From a bacterium (GTDB lineage Bacteria > Campylobacterota > Campylobacteria > Campylobacterales > Arcobacteraceae), in the NCBI GenBank assembly GCA_018816105.1, contig JAHIWE010000020.1, positions 17,401 through 81,400 on the forward strand: a stretch of DNA of 64,000 nucleotides. Reading direction: 5' to 3'. The notes beneath the pieces were generated by a model, which had not been told where the DNA came from, did no database searches, and saw only the letters and a program-made list of their open reading frames with translations. The position numbers were made by a program, and so were the translations under genes. Each line of letters begins with the position of its first letter. Positions within the stretch are counted from its first letter, which is position 1. Positions 1 through 10,105 of the stretch are shown piece by piece.

Positions 1-576
1 GTGATTGAAGTAGAAAAATTAAAATACCCAAAAAATTCATTAATAATAGGAACTATAGGAAGATTGTCTAAAATTAATTCAGATGAATATATAAATATCA
101 TAGATGAGATTTTAGAAAAAAATGAAAATGTAATATATATTGCAGCAGGAAGTGGTGATATAGATTCTATAAAACTTAAAATTAATAAATCTACTTTAAA
201 TCGTTGGTATTTCTGTGGTGAAGTTAATGCTCATCTTTATGGGCATATTATTGATATTTGGCCTAATACTTTTCCAAATCCACAAGGTTTGTCAACTTTA
301 GAATTTATGGCAAAGGGAAAACCTGTATTAACAATGAAAAATAATTTCCATGATTTTGAAGTTCAAGAAAAATATAATCAGCAAAGAACAGATAAATTTA
401 AAGACTTTAAAATGAATACAGTGAATATTCACGAATACAAAAGAAGTTTAGAACTATTAATACAAAATAAAGAAGCAAGAGAAGTGATTGGAAAAATAAT
501 TCTTGAATCAATTGAAAAAAACTATTTTGATTCATCTTCAAGTATAAGAAGATTTATAGAAATTTTAGAGGAATAA
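1..576 (+). CDS. Glycosyltransferase C-terminal part (5' truncated by window edge)
   Basis: ORF open at window start; GT-B-like C-terminal half (IIGTIGRLSKINSDEY...PNTFPNPQGLSTLEFMAKGKPVL). Confidence 0.65.
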   Translation: MIEVEKLKYPKNSLIIGTIGRLSKINSDEYINIIDEILEKNENVIYIAAGSGDIDSIKLKINKSTLNRWYFCGEVNAHLYGHIIDIWPNTFPNPQGLSTLEFMAKGKPVLTMKNNFHDFEVQEKYNQQRTDKFKDFKMNTVNIHEYKRSLELLIQNKEAREVIGKIILESIEKNYFDSSSSIRRFIEILEE

Positions 577-578
577 AA

Positions 579-635
579 ATGAAAATTATTGTTTTATGTA
601 CTAAAAGTAAATGTATAAAATGGGATAGGTTTTAA
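579..635 (+). other. 18-codon mini-ORF (MKIIVLCTKSKCIKWDRF) with SD-like GAGGAA upstream; possible gene remnant
   Basis: ATG at 579, stop TAA at 633-635, fills the gap between 1..576 and 637..1188. Confidence 0.3.
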
Positions 636-636
636 A

Positions 637-1188
637 ATGAAATTAATTGATACACCAATAAAAGGTTTAAGAATATTAGAACCTGTTGTTTTAAACGATA
701 ATAGAGGAAGCTTCACAAAAATATTTAATATGGATTTTTTTAGAGATAATTTAATAGATTTTGAAATTAAAGAGTCTTTTTTTAATGTATCAAATAAAGA
801 TGTAATTAGAGGTATGCATTTTCAATTACCACCTTTTGAACATGCTAAGGTTGTGTATGTTCCAAAGGGAAAAGTATTAGATGTAGTTTTAGATTTAAGA
901 AAAGGGTCTTCTACTTATGGAAAATATTACTCAATGGAATTATCTTCTTTAAATTCAAAAGTATTAATAATTCCAAAAGGATTAGCCCATGGATTTAAGT
1001 CTTTAGAAGATAATACTTGTGTAGTTTATTTGCAGAGTTCTTGTTATAATATTTCATGTGATAAGGCTATTAAATATGATTCTTTTGGATTTGATTGGAA
1101 TTGTTTAAATCCTATATTGTCTCAAAGAGATTTAATTTCTGATAATTTTGACGATTTTGATAGTCCATTTATATATAAAGAAATTTAA
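637..1188 (+). CDS. dTDP-4-dehydrorhamnose 3,5-epimerase (RmlC/RfbC)-like sugar epimerase
   Basis: RGMHFQ...VLDVVLDLRKGSSTYGKY...IPKGLAHGF, typical RmlC cupin motifs. Confidence 0.85.
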   Translation: MKLIDTPIKGLRILEPVVLNDNRGSFTKIFNMDFFRDNLIDFEIKESFFNVSNKDVIRGMHFQLPPFEHAKVVYVPKGKVLDVVLDLRKGSSTYGKYYSMELSSLNSKVLIIPKGLAHGFKSLEDNTCVVYLQSSCYNISCDKAIKYDSFGFDWNCLNPILSQRDLISDNFDDFDSPFIYKEI

Positions 1189-2084
1189 TGAAGATTTTGA
1201 TAACGGGAGTAAGTGGTTTCTTAGGGCAAAATTTAGTAAGGTTTTTACTTGATAAAGATTTTGATATACATGTAGTTGTAAGAAAAAATAGTAATACTTC
1301 TTTTTTAAATAAAAAAATAAAGATTTTCGTTTATGACAATGATGATATAGATAGTTTAATCAAGTATTTTAAAGTGAATAAATTTGATGGAGTTATTCAT
1401 TTAGCATCACTTTTTTTAGCTAATCATCAAAGTCAGGATATTTCATCATTAATAAGCTCAAATATAAAATTTGGAACAGAAATTTTAGAAGCTTCAAAAA
1501 TAAGTAAAGTATCTTGGTTTATTAATACGGGTACTTTTTGGCAAAATTATGAAAATGAAGATTATAATCCTGTAAATTTATATGCAGCTACTAAAGAAGC
1601 ATTTGAAAAAATTGCATTTTATTTTACTCAAACTAGTGATATGATTTTCACTACAATAAAATTGAATGATACTTTTGGTCCAAATGATACAAGAAATAAA
1701 ATATTTAATTTATGGTTAAATGCTTTAAAGACGAAGGAAGAGATTGCTATGTCAAAAGGTGAACAAATTATTGATATAAGTTTTATAGACGATATTGTAG
1801 AAGCTTATTATGTATTGATTAATCATTTATCAAGTGAAAACAAAGATAAATTTAGGAATAAAACTTTTGCTATTAAATCTGATACAAGAGTTACTTTAAA
1901 AGAATTATCTAAAATTTTTGAGAAAGTGGTAAATTGTAAATTAAATATAATTTGGGGTAAAAAAGAATATAGAGAAAGAGAGATTATGGAACCTTGGAAT
2001 AAAGGTGAAGCTATACCTGAATTTAAAGCAAAATATAGTTTAGAAAAGGCAATTAAAAAAACTTTAGAGGAAATAAATGAATAA
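1188..2084 (+). CDS. NAD-dependent epimerase/dehydratase/reductase (extended SDR)
   Basis: N-terminal ITGVSGFLGQNL Rossmann motif; YAATK catalytic region. Confidence 0.85.
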   Translation: MKILITGVSGFLGQNLVRFLLDKDFDIHVVVRKNSNTSFLNKKIKIFVYDNDDIDSLIKYFKVNKFDGVIHLASLFLANHQSQDISSLISSNIKFGTEILEASKISKVSWFINTGTFWQNYENEDYNPVNLYAATKEAFEKIAFYFTQTSDMIFTTIKLNDTFGPNDTRNKIFNLWLNALKTKEEIAMSKGEQIIDISFIDDIVEAYYVLINHLSSENKDKFRNKTFAIKSDTRVTLKELSKIFEKVVNCKLNIIWGKKEYREREIMEPWNKGEAIPEFKAKYSLEKAIKKTLEEINE

Positions 2085-3417
2085 AGAAGAACAATTAAAA
2101 AAAGAAATACTTGAGAAAACTAAAGAATATTATGAATTAGTACATAAAAATGCTACATCGGGTGCTAAAATAAATTATGCGGGTAGAGTTTTTGATGAAA
2201 AAGAGTTAATTAATTTGGTTGATAGCTCTTTAGATTTTTGGTTAACTTATGGAAATTATTCAAAAAAGTTTGAAAAGAATTTTGCAAAATTTTTAGGTAC
2301 AAAATATGCTTTTTTGGTTAATTCGGGAAGTTCTGCAAATTTATTAGCTTTTTTTTCACTTACCTCTGTTTTATTAAAAGATAGACAAATTAAAAGAGGA
2401 GATGAGGTAATTACTGTTGCTGCAGGATTCCCAACTACTGTTTCTCCTATTGTTCAGTATGGGGCTATTCCGGTTTTTGTTGATATTGAATTAAAAACTT
2501 ATAATATTGATATTTCAAAATTAGAAGATGCAATAAGTTCAAAAACAAAAGCTATTATGATAGCTCATACTTTAGGTAACCCTTTCAATTTAAAAGAAGT
2601 AAAGAAATTTTGTGAAAAGTATAATCTTTGGTTGATTGAAGATAATTGTGATGCATTAGGCTCTTTATATGATGGTAAATATACAGGAACTATTGGAGAT
2701 ATTGGAACTAGTAGTTTTTATCCCCCTCATCACATGACAATGGGAGAAGGTGGAGCTATATATACTAATAACCCTATTTTAAAGAAAATAATTTTAAGTA
2801 TGAGAGATTGGGGTAGAGATTGTTGGTGTGAAAGTGGAGTTGATAATACCTGTGGAGTTAGATTTTGTAAGGAATTTAAAAATCTGCCCAAAGGCTATGA
2901 TCATAAATATGTATATTCACATTTTGGATTTAATTTAAAATCAACAGATATGCAAGCAGCAATAGGTTTAGCTCAGTTAGATAAATTACCAGGTTTTATT
3001 GAAAGCCGACGAAGTAATTTTCAGAAATTATATAATGAACTTAAAAATATAGAAGAGTTTTCTTTTATGGAAGCACAAGAGAACTCTATTCCTAGTTGGT
3101 TTGGTTTTATAATGACATTAAAAGATAATTTAACTTTTACTAGAAATGAAATTGTTGAATATCTTGAAGATAATAAAATACAAACAAGAAATCTATTTGC
3201 TGGAAACATGACTAAACATCCAATGTTTGAAAGTATGATTCTAAATAAAGATTATAGAGTAGTTAATGAGTTGTCAAATACAAATAAAGTTATGAATAAT
3301 AGTTTTTGGATAGGAGTTTATCCAGGATTAACACAAGAACAAATAGAATATATTGTAAATAATATTAAAAGATTTTTAGAAGAGAAAAATGGAAAAAAAA
3401 CAATTAAAAAGAATTGA
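2077..3417 (+). CDS. rfbH: RfbH/E1-type CDP-4-keto-6-deoxyglucose 3-dehydrase (DegT/DnrJ/EryC1 fold)
   Basis: PLP-site Lys replaced by His (FYPPHHMTMGEGG); Cys spacing C-x57-C-x1-C-x7-C (EDNC...RDCWCESGVDNTC), the E1 [2Fe-2S] signature. Confidence 0.9.
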   Translation: MNKEEQLKKEILEKTKEYYELVHKNATSGAKINYAGRVFDEKELINLVDSSLDFWLTYGNYSKKFEKNFAKFLGTKYAFLVNSGSSANLLAFFSLTSVLLKDRQIKRGDEVITVAAGFPTTVSPIVQYGAIPVFVDIELKTYNIDISKLEDAISSKTKAIMIAHTLGNPFNLKEVKKFCEKYNLWLIEDNCDALGSLYDGKYTGTIGDIGTSSFYPPHHMTMGEGGAIYTNNPILKKIILSMRDWGRDCWCESGVDNTCGVRFCKEFKNLPKGYDHKYVYSHFGFNLKSTDMQAAIGLAQLDKLPGFIESRRSNFQKLYNELKNIEEFSFMEAQENSIPSWFGFIMTLKDNLTFTRNEIVEYLEDNKIQTRNLFAGNMTKHPMFESMILNKDYRVVNELSNTNKVMNNSFWIGVYPGLTQEQIEYIVNNIKRFLEEKNGKKTIKKN

Positions 3418-4390
3418 TTTAGATAATAGAACTAAACTAGAAACAGTAATACCTTTAAGTACTCCATTTATAATTAATGTAGATCCTTCAGATTCTTGTA
3501 ATTTTAAGTGTGGATTTTGTCCAACAGGAGATAGAGAATTAATGAAGAAGGTTGGACGACCTTTTATTACTATGAATTTTGATCTCTTTAAAAAAATTAT
3601 TGATGATTTAAAGGATTTTTCTGCACCTATTAAAGTTCTAAGACTATATAAAGATGGAGAACCTTTATTAAATCCTAATTTTGCAGAAATGGTAAAATAT
3701 GCAAAAGATAGTGGATGTGTATTAAGAGTTGATACTACGACTAATGGTTCTTTATTAAATCCAACGTTAAATAGAAAATTGATTAACTCAGGGATTGATA
3801 GAATAAATATATCTATTGAAGGTGTTAATGCAGAACAGTATATGAGCTTCTCAAAATATAAAATAGATTTTGATAAATTTGTAGCTAATATTAGAGATTT
3901 ATATAATAATAAAGAAAACTGTGAAATAGTGGTTAAAATTAATGGAGATATTTTAACAGAAGAAGATAAATTATTTTTTAAAAAAACATTTGAAGATATA
4001 TCAGATAGTGCATATATTGAACATATAATGTCATGTTGGCCAGAGTTTGAATTAAGAGATGGATTGGAAGTAAATAATGAACTTGCTCTTTATGGTCAAG
4101 AAATAAAAGAAGTTTCAGTTTGTCCTTATGTTTTTTATTCTTTTTCCATAAATTCTGATGGTAAAGTTAGTTTGTGTTTTCTGGATTGGTCTAAAAAACT
4201 TTTAATTGGAGATACCCGCGAGGAAAAATTAAAAGATATTTGGTTAGGGAGTAAATTAAGAGATTATCAAAAGATGTTTTTAGAAGGCAAAAGGAAATCT
4301 AATCCTATTTGTAGAAACTGTGGGCAAATGACTCATGGAATGCCTGATAACATAGATAAATTCTCTGAAAATATATTAAAAAGGATTTAA
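3389..4390 (+). CDS. Radical SAM protein with SPASM/twitch-like C-terminus (paralogue of next gene)
   Basis: CNFKCGFC (Cx3Cx2C); C-terminal VCPYVFYSFSINSDGKVSLCFLDW...CRNC. Confidence 0.88.
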   Translation: MEKKQLKRIDLDNRTKLETVIPLSTPFIINVDPSDSCNFKCGFCPTGDRELMKKVGRPFITMNFDLFKKIIDDLKDFSAPIKVLRLYKDGEPLLNPNFAEMVKYAKDSGCVLRVDTTTNGSLLNPTLNRKLINSGIDRINISIEGVNAEQYMSFSKYKIDFDKFVANIRDLYNNKENCEIVVKINGDILTEEDKLFFKKTFEDISDSAYIEHIMSCWPEFELRDGLEVNNELALYGQEIKEVSVCPYVFYSFSINSDGKVSLCFLDWSKKLLIGDTREEKLKDIWLGSKLRDYQKMFLEGKRKSNPICRNCGQMTHGMPDNIDKFSENILKRI

Positions 4391-4392
4391 TT

Positions 4393-5403
4393 GTGGCCGC
4401 TAAAATTAAACCAAGATCTGAGGTGGATTATAGGGAGAAATTAGAAGATGTAATACCCTTGTTAACTCCTTTTACTTTATATATAGATCCATCAAGTGCG
4501 TGTAATTTTCAATGTACTTTTTGTCCTACTGGAGATAGAAATTTAATTAAACAAGTAAATAGAAAAGTAACTCAGATGAGTTTTGAACTATTTAAAAAGA
4601 TTATTGATGATTTAGATTCTTTTGATGGAGTAATAAAACTTTTAAGACTTCATAAAGAAGGAGAGCCTCTATTAAATAAAGATTTTACTAAAATGGTAAA
4701 GTATGCAAAGCAAAGTAAAAAGATTTTAAAAATAGATACAACTACAAATGCTTCTTTATTAAATCCAAAAAAGAATTTGGAAATTATAGAAGCAGGACTT
4801 GATAGAATTAATATATCTATTGAAGGATTAACCCAAAAACAATATCTTGATATAGCCAAATATAAAATAAATTTTGATGAATTAGTAGATAATATAAAAC
4901 ATTTTTATGAAAATAAAGGTAATTGTGAAGTAAGTGTAAAAATTCCAGGTGATTGGTTAAGTCAAGAGCAGAAAAAAGAGTTTATTTCTATTTTTTCACC
5001 CATTGCAGATAGAATATTTATTGAAAATATTAGTAATTGTTGGCCAGACTATGAAATGAATGGTATAAAAATAAATGAAAATATTGGAGTTTATGGGCAT
5101 GAAAAGAAAGATATAGATATTTGTCCTTATATTTTTTATTCAATGGCTATAAATTCTGATGGTACAGTAAGTGCTTGTTGCGTTGATTGGGAAAGAAAAC
5201 TTATTCTTGGTGATACCAAAGAAGAAAAAGTAAAAGATATTTGGTTAGGTAAAAAATTAAATAAACTACAAATATTACATTTAAATAAAAAAAGAAAAAA
5301 TTATTCAATTTGTTCTAAATGTCATTTAGCACAATCTTGTGCAGGTGATGATATAGATGATTTTGCATCAGATATATTAAAAAGGTTAGAAAATTGTGAT
5401 TAA
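4393..5403 (+). CDS. Radical SAM/SPASM protein (paralogue of preceding gene), GTG start
   Basis: CNFQCTFC; C-terminal ICPYIFYSMAINSDGTVSACCVDW...CSKCHLAQSC. Confidence 0.88.
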   Translation: MAAKIKPRSEVDYREKLEDVIPLLTPFTLYIDPSSACNFQCTFCPTGDRNLIKQVNRKVTQMSFELFKKIIDDLDSFDGVIKLLRLHKEGEPLLNKDFTKMVKYAKQSKKILKIDTTTNASLLNPKKNLEIIEAGLDRINISIEGLTQKQYLDIAKYKINFDELVDNIKHFYENKGNCEVSVKIPGDWLSQEQKKEFISIFSPIADRIFIENISNCWPDYEMNGIKINENIGVYGHEKKDIDICPYIFYSMAINSDGTVSACCVDWERKLILGDTKEEKVKDIWLGKKLNKLQILHLNKKRKNYSICSKCHLAQSCAGDDIDDFASDILKRLENCD

Positions 5404-6520
5404 ATGGCAAGAGGAGTTTTCTAATTTAATAGATGCAAATAATGCATATAATTTTAAAGATTTTGATAAAAACAGTTCTATTATATTATATGGAGCAGGA
5501 TCTTTAGGACAAATGGCTATTTCTTTATTAGGAGAGAAACAAGTAATTCCTAAATATATTATTGATAAAAATTTAGAAGGAAAAATAAACAACATACCTA
5601 TTCGAAAGTTAAGTGAACTTACTTTTGATGAAATTGAAGAATCATTATTTGTTGTTTGTATTTCTTCCCTTGAATTTTTACCAATTTATAATGATTTGAG
5701 AAATATTGGTTGTAAACACATAATTCAGTTTTATGATTATTCTGAAGTTTTTTTTAATAATATTTTAGGAAATGGTTGGTCAAAAACAGAATTAACTAAG
5801 GAAGATGAGAATTTTATAAAAAGAGTTTTTAGAAATTTAGAACATGATGAAAATAGTGTAGCTCACTACTTACAGTTTTTATGGTGGAAAATGAGAAGAA
5901 TTGAAAAAATTTATGAAAATTTCCCTGTATTATCATCTAAAAAATATTTTAAAGCTAAATGTTTCCCCTCTATGGATGAAAAAGAGAGATATTTAGATTG
6001 TGGAGCTCACTTTGGGAATACTATTATGGAGTTTATTGAATGTGTAAATAAAAAGTATTCAAAAATATGGGCTTTTGAACCTGATAACTATAATATGACA
6101 TCTTTAAAACAAAAAACAAAAAACTATAAAAATATTGAATATTTTTCAGATGCTTTGTCTGATGAAAATATAAAAGAAGTCTCTTTTTATGATAATTTAG
6201 GTTTTGCTTCAAAAATTGATAAAAAAGGTAGAAGCAAGGTAAATATGAAAACTATTGATAGTTTTGCTTTTGAACCTACTATAATTAAATTACATGTTGA
6301 GGGATTTGAATTAAATGTATTAGAAGCTGCAAAAAATACAATAGAAAATTCAAGACCAATTATAATGGTTTTAGCCGATCATAATGAAGATGGTCTTTAT
6401 AAAATAGCAAATTTTTTAATAAATTTAGATAAGTATAAATTGTATTTTTATTTGCATGATTATTGTGGAAATTCAGCGATTTTTTATGCTATACCAAAGG
6501 AAAGAGAGAACACGTATTGA
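5396..6520 (+). CDS. FkbM-family methyltransferase with N-terminal Rossmann-like module
   Basis: N-term IILYGAGSLGQMAI...YIIDKN; C-term YLDCGAHFGNTIMEF...IIKLHVEGFELNVLEAA. Confidence 0.8.
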   Translation: MIKWQEEFSNLIDANNAYNFKDFDKNSSIILYGAGSLGQMAISLLGEKQVIPKYIIDKNLEGKINNIPIRKLSELTFDEIEESLFVVCISSLEFLPIYNDLRNIGCKHIIQFYDYSEVFFNNILGNGWSKTELTKEDENFIKRVFRNLEHDENSVAHYLQFLWWKMRRIEKIYENFPVLSSKKYFKAKCFPSMDEKERYLDCGAHFGNTIMEFIECVNKKYSKIWAFEPDNYNMTSLKQKTKNYKNIEYFSDALSDENIKEVSFYDNLGFASKIDKKGRSKVNMKTIDSFAFEPTIIKLHVEGFELNVLEAAKNTIENSRPIIMVLADHNEDGLYKIANFLINLDKYKLYFYLHDYCGNSAIFYAIPKERENTY

Positions 6521-7536
6521 TATCAGAACCATTAATAAGTATTTGCATTCCTAATTATAATAATGCAAAATATTTACGAAAAAGTATTTCTAGTGCATTA
6601 AATATAAATTATAATAATAAAGAAATCATTTTTGTAGATGATAATTCTTCTGATAATTCTATGGCTGTAGCAAAAGAGTTTTCTTCTTATATAAAAATAT
6701 ACCAAAATGAAAATAATTTAGGTCAAGCAAAAAATACAAATAAATGTATATCTTTATCAAATGGAAAATTTGTTGTAATCTTACATAGTGATGATCAGTT
6801 ATTAGCTAATTTTGCTGAAAAACTAGTTCCTTTATTAGAAGAAAATGAAGATGTTGTAATGGCAGTAGGAGAAAGAAAAGAAACAGATGAGAGTGATAAT
6901 ACAGTAAGTATTACTCCTTTTTATAATACAAACTGTTTTATTCCTGGTGAAAAACAAGCCAAGGTTTTTATGATGATGTCCTTTCTTCCTTGTCAAGTTC
7001 TTTTTAAAAAAGAAGTTTTTATAAAATCTGGACAAGTAAATGAAAGACATATTGTAAATTTAGATGGTTTATTATGGTTTCAAATCTCTTTGTTAGGAGA
7101 AGTTGCATATATTCAAGATGAAGTAAGCATATATCGAATTCATGGTGAAAATACAACTTCAAAATATAATAAAACAATTAATCATATGATGGAATATTAT
7201 GTAACATTATCAGAAATGTTTAAATTGGCAAAAGGAAGAGAATATTTAGAAGGGTACTTTGATATTGCAGAAAAAAGAGTTGCAACATTAACTTTACGAT
7301 ATTGTATTGATGTAATTAAAAATAAAGATTTTAAACTAGCAAATCAATATTTACAATTATCAAAAGTTTTTGATATGGATATTGTAAATAACGAGCTATA
7401 TATTAAGCTAAAACATTTTTTATTAAATGTTGATTTAAAGAATTTCGAAAATTTTTGTAAAGAAATAGATATCATAAAAAAAAGAGAGTTTAGTTATGAA
7501 CCTCCTTTGGGATATAAACAAATTAGGAATCAATAA
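6517..7536 (+). CDS. Glycosyltransferase family 2 (ORF open from 6463; TTG start at 6517 likely, overlapping upstream stop)
   Basis: LISICIPNYNNAKYLRKSISSAL...IIFVDDNSSDNS; TTGA overlap at 6517-6520. Confidence 0.85.
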   Translation: MISEPLISICIPNYNNAKYLRKSISSALNINYNNKEIIFVDDNSSDNSMAVAKEFSSYIKIYQNENNLGQAKNTNKCISLSNGKFVVILHSDDQLLANFAEKLVPLLEENEDVVMAVGERKETDESDNTVSITPFYNTNCFIPGEKQAKVFMMMSFLPCQVLFKKEVFIKSGQVNERHIVNLDGLLWFQISLLGEVAYIQDEVSIYRIHGENTTSKYNKTINHMMEYYVTLSEMFKLAKGREYLEGYFDIAEKRVATLTLRYCIDVIKNKDFKLANQYLQLSKVFDMDIVNNELYIKLKHFLLNVDLKNFENFCKEIDIIKKREFSYEPPLGYKQIRNQ

Positions 7537-8811
7537 ATGAATTTAAATAATGATAATTTTTCTTTTGAAGAGTTGAAAGAATATTTGTTAACAAAAAAGG
7601 TAATAATTTTTGGTGCTGGAAAAATTGGGAAAAGTTTAATAAGTGGGCTGCAGAAAATCTCAATATCTCCCTATGAAGTCTGGGATAATAATTATGATAA
7701 ATATGAAGATGAAATTGCTTATGAAGTAAAAAAACCAAATTTAGAAATTTTAAATAAAGATAGTTTTGTTATTATTGTGACAATATATTCAAAAAATATT
7801 AGTGAAGAAATATATTTAACTTTATTAAAAAATCATTTTAATAATATAATTTATAATAGAAATGTAATTAATAAGGTTCTATACACTCAATGTAAAGAAG
7901 AAATAAATGAAGGAAATTTTATTTTTGAGTTAAATAAGTGTCATTTATGTCCAGTTTCAAAAGATATAGAAAATAGATGTGATATCTATGATCTAAATAT
8001 TACAAAAAATTTTATTAAAAAAGATAAAAAAATAAGTAATGGTATCAAAATACCATCAATGGGTGTTTTAGTATCTAATAAATGTAATTTAAAATGCATA
8101 GGATGTAATCAATTACGAGACAAATATGATTCTTCTAGTTATTTAGATATTGATGAAAAAGATATTTTAAATGATTTAAAAAAATTAAGTTTAGCCGTTG
8201 ATATTATAGAAAAAGTTGTTATTGTAGGTGGAGAATCTTTATTACATAAAGAAATTAATAAAATATTAATTGGTATTTTAGAAATTGAGAATATAGGGAT
8301 TATTCAATTAATCTCAAATGGAACAGTTATTCCTAAAACAGATGAAATTTTTGAACTATTAAATAATCCAAGAATAAAAGTAGAAATTAGTGGATATGGT
8401 GATTATTTGACAAATATGCAAAATGAAAAAGTACAAATATTTATTTCAAAATTAGAGAAATATAATGTAAATTTTGATTATGTAAAAACTTTACAATGGT
8501 TCGATTTTGGAAATTTAGATAAGAGAAATTATTCAAAAGAGAAATGGCAAGAAGTTTATAATAAATGCTGTTTTATTTCAAATGATTTATTTAATGGGCA
8601 ACTACATAAATGTGCAAGAAGTGCTTTTTCAAAACATTTAAATATTCTAAAAGATGTTGATTATGTGGATATTAGAAATAGTAATATTGAGGATCTTAGT
8701 AGATCAATAAAGCTTTTTTTAGAAAATACACTACCTACTATTTGTCAATATTGTAATGGTACTTCTTCTTTAACAATTCCAGCAGGAAAGCAAAAAAATG
8801 AAAAAAAATAA
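7537..8811 (+). CDS. Radical SAM protein with N-terminal Rossmann-like module
   Basis: N-term VIIFGAGKIGKSLI; radical SAM CNLKCIGC. Confidence 0.82.
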   Translation: MNLNNDNFSFEELKEYLLTKKVIIFGAGKIGKSLISGLQKISISPYEVWDNNYDKYEDEIAYEVKKPNLEILNKDSFVIIVTIYSKNISEEIYLTLLKNHFNNIIYNRNVINKVLYTQCKEEINEGNFIFELNKCHLCPVSKDIENRCDIYDLNITKNFIKKDKKISNGIKIPSMGVLVSNKCNLKCIGCNQLRDKYDSSSYLDIDEKDILNDLKKLSLAVDIIEKVVIVGGESLLHKEINKILIGILEIENIGIIQLISNGTVIPKTDEIFELLNNPRIKVEISGYGDYLTNMQNEKVQIFISKLEKYNVNFDYVKTLQWFDFGNLDKRNYSKEKWQEVYNKCCFISNDLFNGQLHKCARSAFSKHLNILKDVDYVDIRNSNIEDLSRSIKLFLENTLPTICQYCNGTSSLTIPAGKQKNEKK

Positions 8812-10105
8812 AATTCTTCATTTGACTCCACACTTAGGTGGAGGAGTAGGTCGTGTATTAAAATCATTTTTTTTGGAATTTAAAAAGAATCAAAACTATT
8901 CTCATGAAATATATTCTCTTGATAGTATTAATACGGAGTCTAAAATATTTCTAGAAGAATTATTATTCCCATATAAAGAATTTATGTATCAAAAGATTGA
9001 TGAAATATTAAATAAAATAAAAGATATAGATATTTTAATAGTTCATTGGTGGAACCATCCTTTATTATATGAATTTTTAGTTAAATATGAATTACCTAAA
9101 ACAAGAGTTGTTTTTTGGAGTCATGTTTCTGGAAATAGTGCTCCTCAATTTTTTACAAAACCTCTATTAGAGTATCCGAATAAATTTATTTTTACTACGC
9201 CTATTAGTTATCAAGTTGATGAGGTAAGTATTTCTAATAATATAAAATTTGAAGATATTTGGGCCACAACAAATTTTAAACAGGTAAAAAATATAAAAAT
9301 TAAAAAACATGATACATTTAATATTGGATATGTAGGAACAATTGATTTTTCAAAGCTTTATCCTAATTTTGTGGAATTATGTTCAAAAATAGAAATTCCC
9401 AATGTAAGATTTATTATTTGTGGAGAAGGAAGTCATTTAGAGTTTATAAAAAATCAAGTTAAGGAAAAAAGATTAGAAGATAAATTTATTTTTACTGGAT
9501 TTGTTCATAATATAAAAAAATATTTATCTTTGTGTGATGTTTTTGGATATCCTTTAAACAAAGAGCATTATGGAACTTGTGATCAATCTTTAACTGAAGC
9601 TATGTATAGTGGAATTGTTCCTGTGGTTTTTAATAATTTAATGGAAAGTCACATGGTTACTCATATGCAAACGGGGATAATTGTTTCAAAGGAAAGTGAG
9701 TATATTGATGCAATTTTAATGTTATATAATAATAAAAAATTAAGAGAAGAGCTCTCTTTTAATACAAAAAAAATTGTAAGAAAAAGATTTTCTATAAAAT
9801 ATAGTATAAAGAAATGGGAAAGAGTATTTAACAAAATTCTGAAAAAAGATAAAACAGTAAAAAAATGGAGAGGAAAATATAGTGGTATTAATGTAGAACC
9901 TAGCCAAATCTATTTAGAATCTTTGGGTAAATATTCTTTAGTTTTTGAAGAAAATGACTTTGATAAAATATCTAATTTATATAACTCTTCTATGTCTTGG
10001 AAATCTGAAACTAAAGGGACAATAAATCATTATAATAAATTTTTCAAAGATAAAACACTTGAAAAATGGTTAAAATTAAATAGAGGTAGCGAAAATGAAT
10101 CCTGA
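8798..10105 (+). CDS. Glycosyltransferase family 4/1-like
   Basis: LTPHLGGGVGRV N-term; FNIGYVGTIDFSKLYPNF...FICGEGSHLEFIKNQ...GTCDQSLTEAMYSGIVPVV. Confidence 0.85.
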   Translation: MKKNKILHLTPHLGGGVGRVLKSFFLEFKKNQNYSHEIYSLDSINTESKIFLEELLFPYKEFMYQKIDEILNKIKDIDILIVHWWNHPLLYEFLVKYELPKTRVVFWSHVSGNSAPQFFTKPLLEYPNKFIFTTPISYQVDEVSISNNIKFEDIWATTNFKQVKNIKIKKHDTFNIGYVGTIDFSKLYPNFVELCSKIEIPNVRFIICGEGSHLEFIKNQVKEKRLEDKFIFTGFVHNIKKYLSLCDVFGYPLNKEHYGTCDQSLTEAMYSGIVPVVFNNLMESHMVTHMQTGIIVSKESEYIDAILMLYNNKKLREELSFNTKKIVRKRFSIKYSIKKWERVFNKILKKDKTVKKWRGKYSGINVEPSQIYLESLGKYSLVFEENDFDKISNLYNSSMSWKSETKGTINHYNKFFKDKTLEKWLKLNRGSENES

